A stretch of DNA of 64,000 bases from Tillus elongatus (lineage: Eukaryota > Arthropoda > Insecta > Coleoptera > Cleridae), in contig OZ023264.1 in the NCBI GenBank assembly GCA_964006375.1, positions 176,672,010 to 176,736,009 on the forward strand, written 5' to 3'. Shown here piece after piece: positions 61,432 through 64,000 of the stretch; the first letter of the stretch is position 1; every line of letters begins with the position of its first letter. The position numbers and the translations under genes are program-made. Under the pieces are notes generated by a model. It saw only the letters and a program-made list of their open reading frames with translations. It was not told the origin of the DNA and did not search any database.

Positions 61432-62202
61432 CTAATCAGAATTCAAATAATTATCATTTGTCGGTCCTAATTGATATATAAATAATAAGCGTATATAAGT
61501 ATACCAATTTCTTGCGACGTGATTTGTGCAAATCATAAGTAGGTACCCATATCCCGGAAATCTTTCTCTTGGGCAATTACTTTTCGGTAGGTACTATTTT
61601 TATGAGAATTATGGCAGTTGATGAAAACGCGCTTAGAACAGGTTTTCTTATTAAACCGCATAATAAGACCGTTACAATATTACGTTATTGCCGGTTAATA
61701 AAAAACACATGTTACTCTGAAATGAAACGCAAATTATGAATAATATATTACCTACCTCTTAATAAGGTGCGCTAACTTTCTCGTAGAAATGTATAACATT
61801 TCTTATTACATTTAAATTTGCAGAGATCGCGTGAAATAATATTACTCAACAGACCTAAATATATGCTTTCGCATCATTTTCATTCAATTTGTTGTTTAAT
61901 TATAACATTCTTTACATATTAAAACAATAAGAAGAAGTTATTGTTTGGATGGATGTTTTGTATCGGAAGAACGGAGCGGCAGAAATATAATCGATGACTT
62001 TTCTTTTGTAATGATTTCTTTTAAATACTTCGGTCACGTAAAAAGGCATTTATTTATTACTCTGAAACGTAAACAACACGAATATCTTATTATTTTAAAA
62101 CATTGAAATGGTAGACACACTGTCAATTAACGTGTATATAAACAAAATTGATGCGTTCTTAATGCCACTATTGTTTTACTACGGAGTATAACTACTAAAA
62201 AA
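61430..62202. other. no recognisable gene
   Basis: AT-rich, no coding or repeat signature that I can name. Confidence 0.4.
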
Positions 62203-63525
62203 AAAATTTTTAACAAAATGGAAAACCGACTTCACAAAAAAATATTCTAAAACAAAAAATGCACTAAAAAGTAAAAAATAATTGCGTATTCTTCTGTCTA
62301 CAACTTACAATCTATTTATTTTTTCCACTCAATGTACGATCAATGCATTTACCACGCAAGAATGTAGATACCCACTTAAATTTAACCTCTGACTCCACAC
62401 ATACCTATAACTAACAGACAATTATCAAAATATTTATTTAGAGTTTACCTAAGCAGAAAGTTTTAAATATATGTGTAGACTGCTTAAAAGACAATCAAAT
62501 TATTAGGATCATATAATGTAACATTATTGTTATTTTTGGAGTCGGTGTCAGCCAAGATGGGTTTGTAACTACTTAACCTGAAATGCCTTACTATATAACA
62601 ATTGGCATACACAATACACACTTTACACACACATAGACGCAGCGCGGGCGGGTCGATTGCGCGCGCGCGCAAGGAAGAATGGTTGGAGGGGTATAGCCGA
62701 GTGAGCGAGGCAAACGCATACGCCATACGCCAGACGCCAGTCAGTCAAGAGAAAGAAGCGATAGGAGTTACTTGATTATAAACCGATTGCGATTCTTTTT
62801 CATTCTACATCGTCTTTCTTAAGATAATTCTTTATGTTTATTATTATAGCTACATTTTCGTATCAATGTTGCTTGATATTGTCGTATTAAATTTCATTTG
62901 TAAATAGGTTGAATTAGGTAATGGTACTTTGTCTTGAGAGAGGTATTGTCACAGCATAATATCTTATTAAAGTTCATTTGTAAATAGGTTTAATTAGGTG
63001 TGTGTGTCTTGTTGCATTCAAATTCATTTGTAAAAAGGTTTAATTAGGTATTGGTATACTGTCGTTTCAAGGTCCCAGGATATTGTCACAGTATATTGTA
63101 TACAATTTCATTTGTAAAATAGATTTCGTAAGGTATTCTCGTATTATTAATGTAAGGTATATTGTCGTATCTCCTTGGCTGACACCGACTCCAAAAATAA
63201 CAATAATTTTACATTATATGATCCTAATAATTTGATTATCTTTTAAGCAGTCTACACATATATTTAAAACTTTCTGCTTAGGTGAACTTTAAATAAATAT
63301 TTTGATAATTGTCTGTTAGTCATACGTATGTGTTGAGTTAGAGATTAAGTTTAAGTGGGTACCTACATTCTTGCGTGGTAAATGCATTGACCGTACATTG
63401 AGTGGAAAAAATAAGTTGATTGTAAATTGTAGACAGAAGAATACGCAATTATTTTTTACTTTTTAGTGCATTTTTTGTTTTAGAATATTTTTTTGTGAAG
63501 TCGGTTTTCCTATTTGTTAAAATTT
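62203..63525. mobile_element. 1.3-kb TIR/foldback element with ~355-bp arms and GC-rich core
   Basis: The left arm (to about 62561) and the right arm (from about 63168) are inverted copies. They start near AATTTTTAACAAA and GGAAAACCGACTTCAC and end at GGAGTCGGTGTCAGCCAAG. The core holds a GC-rich patch (62637-62672, alternating GCGCGCGC) and about four diverged tandem copies of TTCATTTGTAAATAGGTT (62890-63125). No transposase frame. Confidence 0.85.
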
Positions 63526-63602
63526 TTGTTTATTTCTTTATTTTTAGTGAATCTGAAGCTTTATATCTGATTTAATTAGACGGAAGCGCAACGATTTGAT
63601 CC

Positions 63603-64000
63603 GGGGTTAAGGAGTCGCGGGCCAAAGGACTCCAGGGGGCAAGCTGAGGAAGTGGAAATAACAACATAAACTCCCGATGAAGCTTTCCCCAAGACCGTCA
63701 TGCGCGGTAAAAATCCGCATCCTGCACGAGGTGACCCTGCTAATAACTAAACATGACGGATCTAGACAAGGAGGTCGAACTAAACTCCCCCAATCTACGG
63801 TGTCACGTGACCCGTGCCTATGGATGGATGGCACCAGGGCGATGGTGTCGTGAACGGAACCTCTGGAGTACCAGGCAACCCTCCAGAGTAACCCGCCTTG
63901 CACCACACAGGGGGTTCTGATGGTGTGGACAGTATTTCCCCCATTCTCGTGGGAACAACATGAAGATTATAAATACATATAAAACCAAAACCAATGAGGC
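63603..64000 (+). mobile_element. second copy of the LOA-type retrotransposon (5' end, cut by window edge)
   Basis: Begins GGGGTTAAGGAGTCGCGGGC and follows the 5' UTR of the intact copy (24205-23850 reversed) with about one visible base difference in 300 bp. It runs into ORF1 at 63960 and leaves the window. Confidence 0.92.
63960..64000 (+). CDS. retrotransposon ORF1, first 13 codons (partial)
   Basis: Reads MKIINTYKTKTNEA at the window edge, identical to the start of the ORF1 at 23849-22692. The preceding ~357 bp is the matching 5' UTR. Confidence 0.85.
   Translation, partial: MKIINTYKTKTNE

Overview
The window is nuclear DNA of an insect. It is AT-rich, with intron-containing genes, canonical GT/AG splice sites, AATAAA signals, long (TA)n tracts and a dense load of insect-type transposable elements. 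The order cannot be fixed from the sequence; a beetle or another insect with a TE-rich genome would fit. I see no rRNA gene, no intact tRNA gene, no CRISPR array and no operon-like organisation.

Two host genes can be reconstructed exon by exon. The first is on the + strand from 7366 to 38692: 11 coding exons, 537 codons plus stop, with every junction in frame. It encodes a LEDGF/PSIP1-type chromatin protein (the counterpart of Drosophila JASPer) with an N-terminal PWWP domain and a C-terminal integrase-binding domain (IBD). The second is on the - strand from 47643 to 44917: 3 coding exons, 220 residues. It encodes the U11/U12 35-kDa protein SNRNP35 of the minor spliceosome. The two genes converge on a ~6 kb interval (38693-44916) that holds two degraded LINEs and a tRNA-derived SINE head.

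Almost everything else is mobile DNA. The introns of the LEDGF gene hold a foldback element and composite repeats (intron 2), a hAT-like element with a second insertion inside it (intron 3), a TIR element, a truncated LINE and an apparently intact ~5.2 kb non-LTR retrotransposon nested inside an older relative (intron 5), a second hAT-like copy carrying a mariner and a LINE tail (intron 6), a CR1/Jockey-like RT relic (intron 7), and a near-complete autonomous hAT, a second mariner and a rearranged LINE fragment (intron 8). The SNRNP35 intron 2 holds a MITE and an RT fragment.

From 48 to 64 kb no host gene is recognisable. That part is a mosaic of one microsatellite-carrying composite repeat family (copies at 3.3, 7.8, 42.5, 45.7, 48.4, 52.5, 53.4, 54.5 and 56.5 kb), a GC-rich foldback, hairpins and a 42-bp perfect palindrome, a ~1.09 kb tandem duplication, a 3.4 kb DD41D Tc1/mariner-type element with ~880 bp terminal inverted repeats, and a TIR element with a GC-rich core. 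The right edge runs into the 5' end of a second, nearly identical copy of the intact retrotransposon. Several insertions can be ordered in time because target-site duplications and empty sites are visible.
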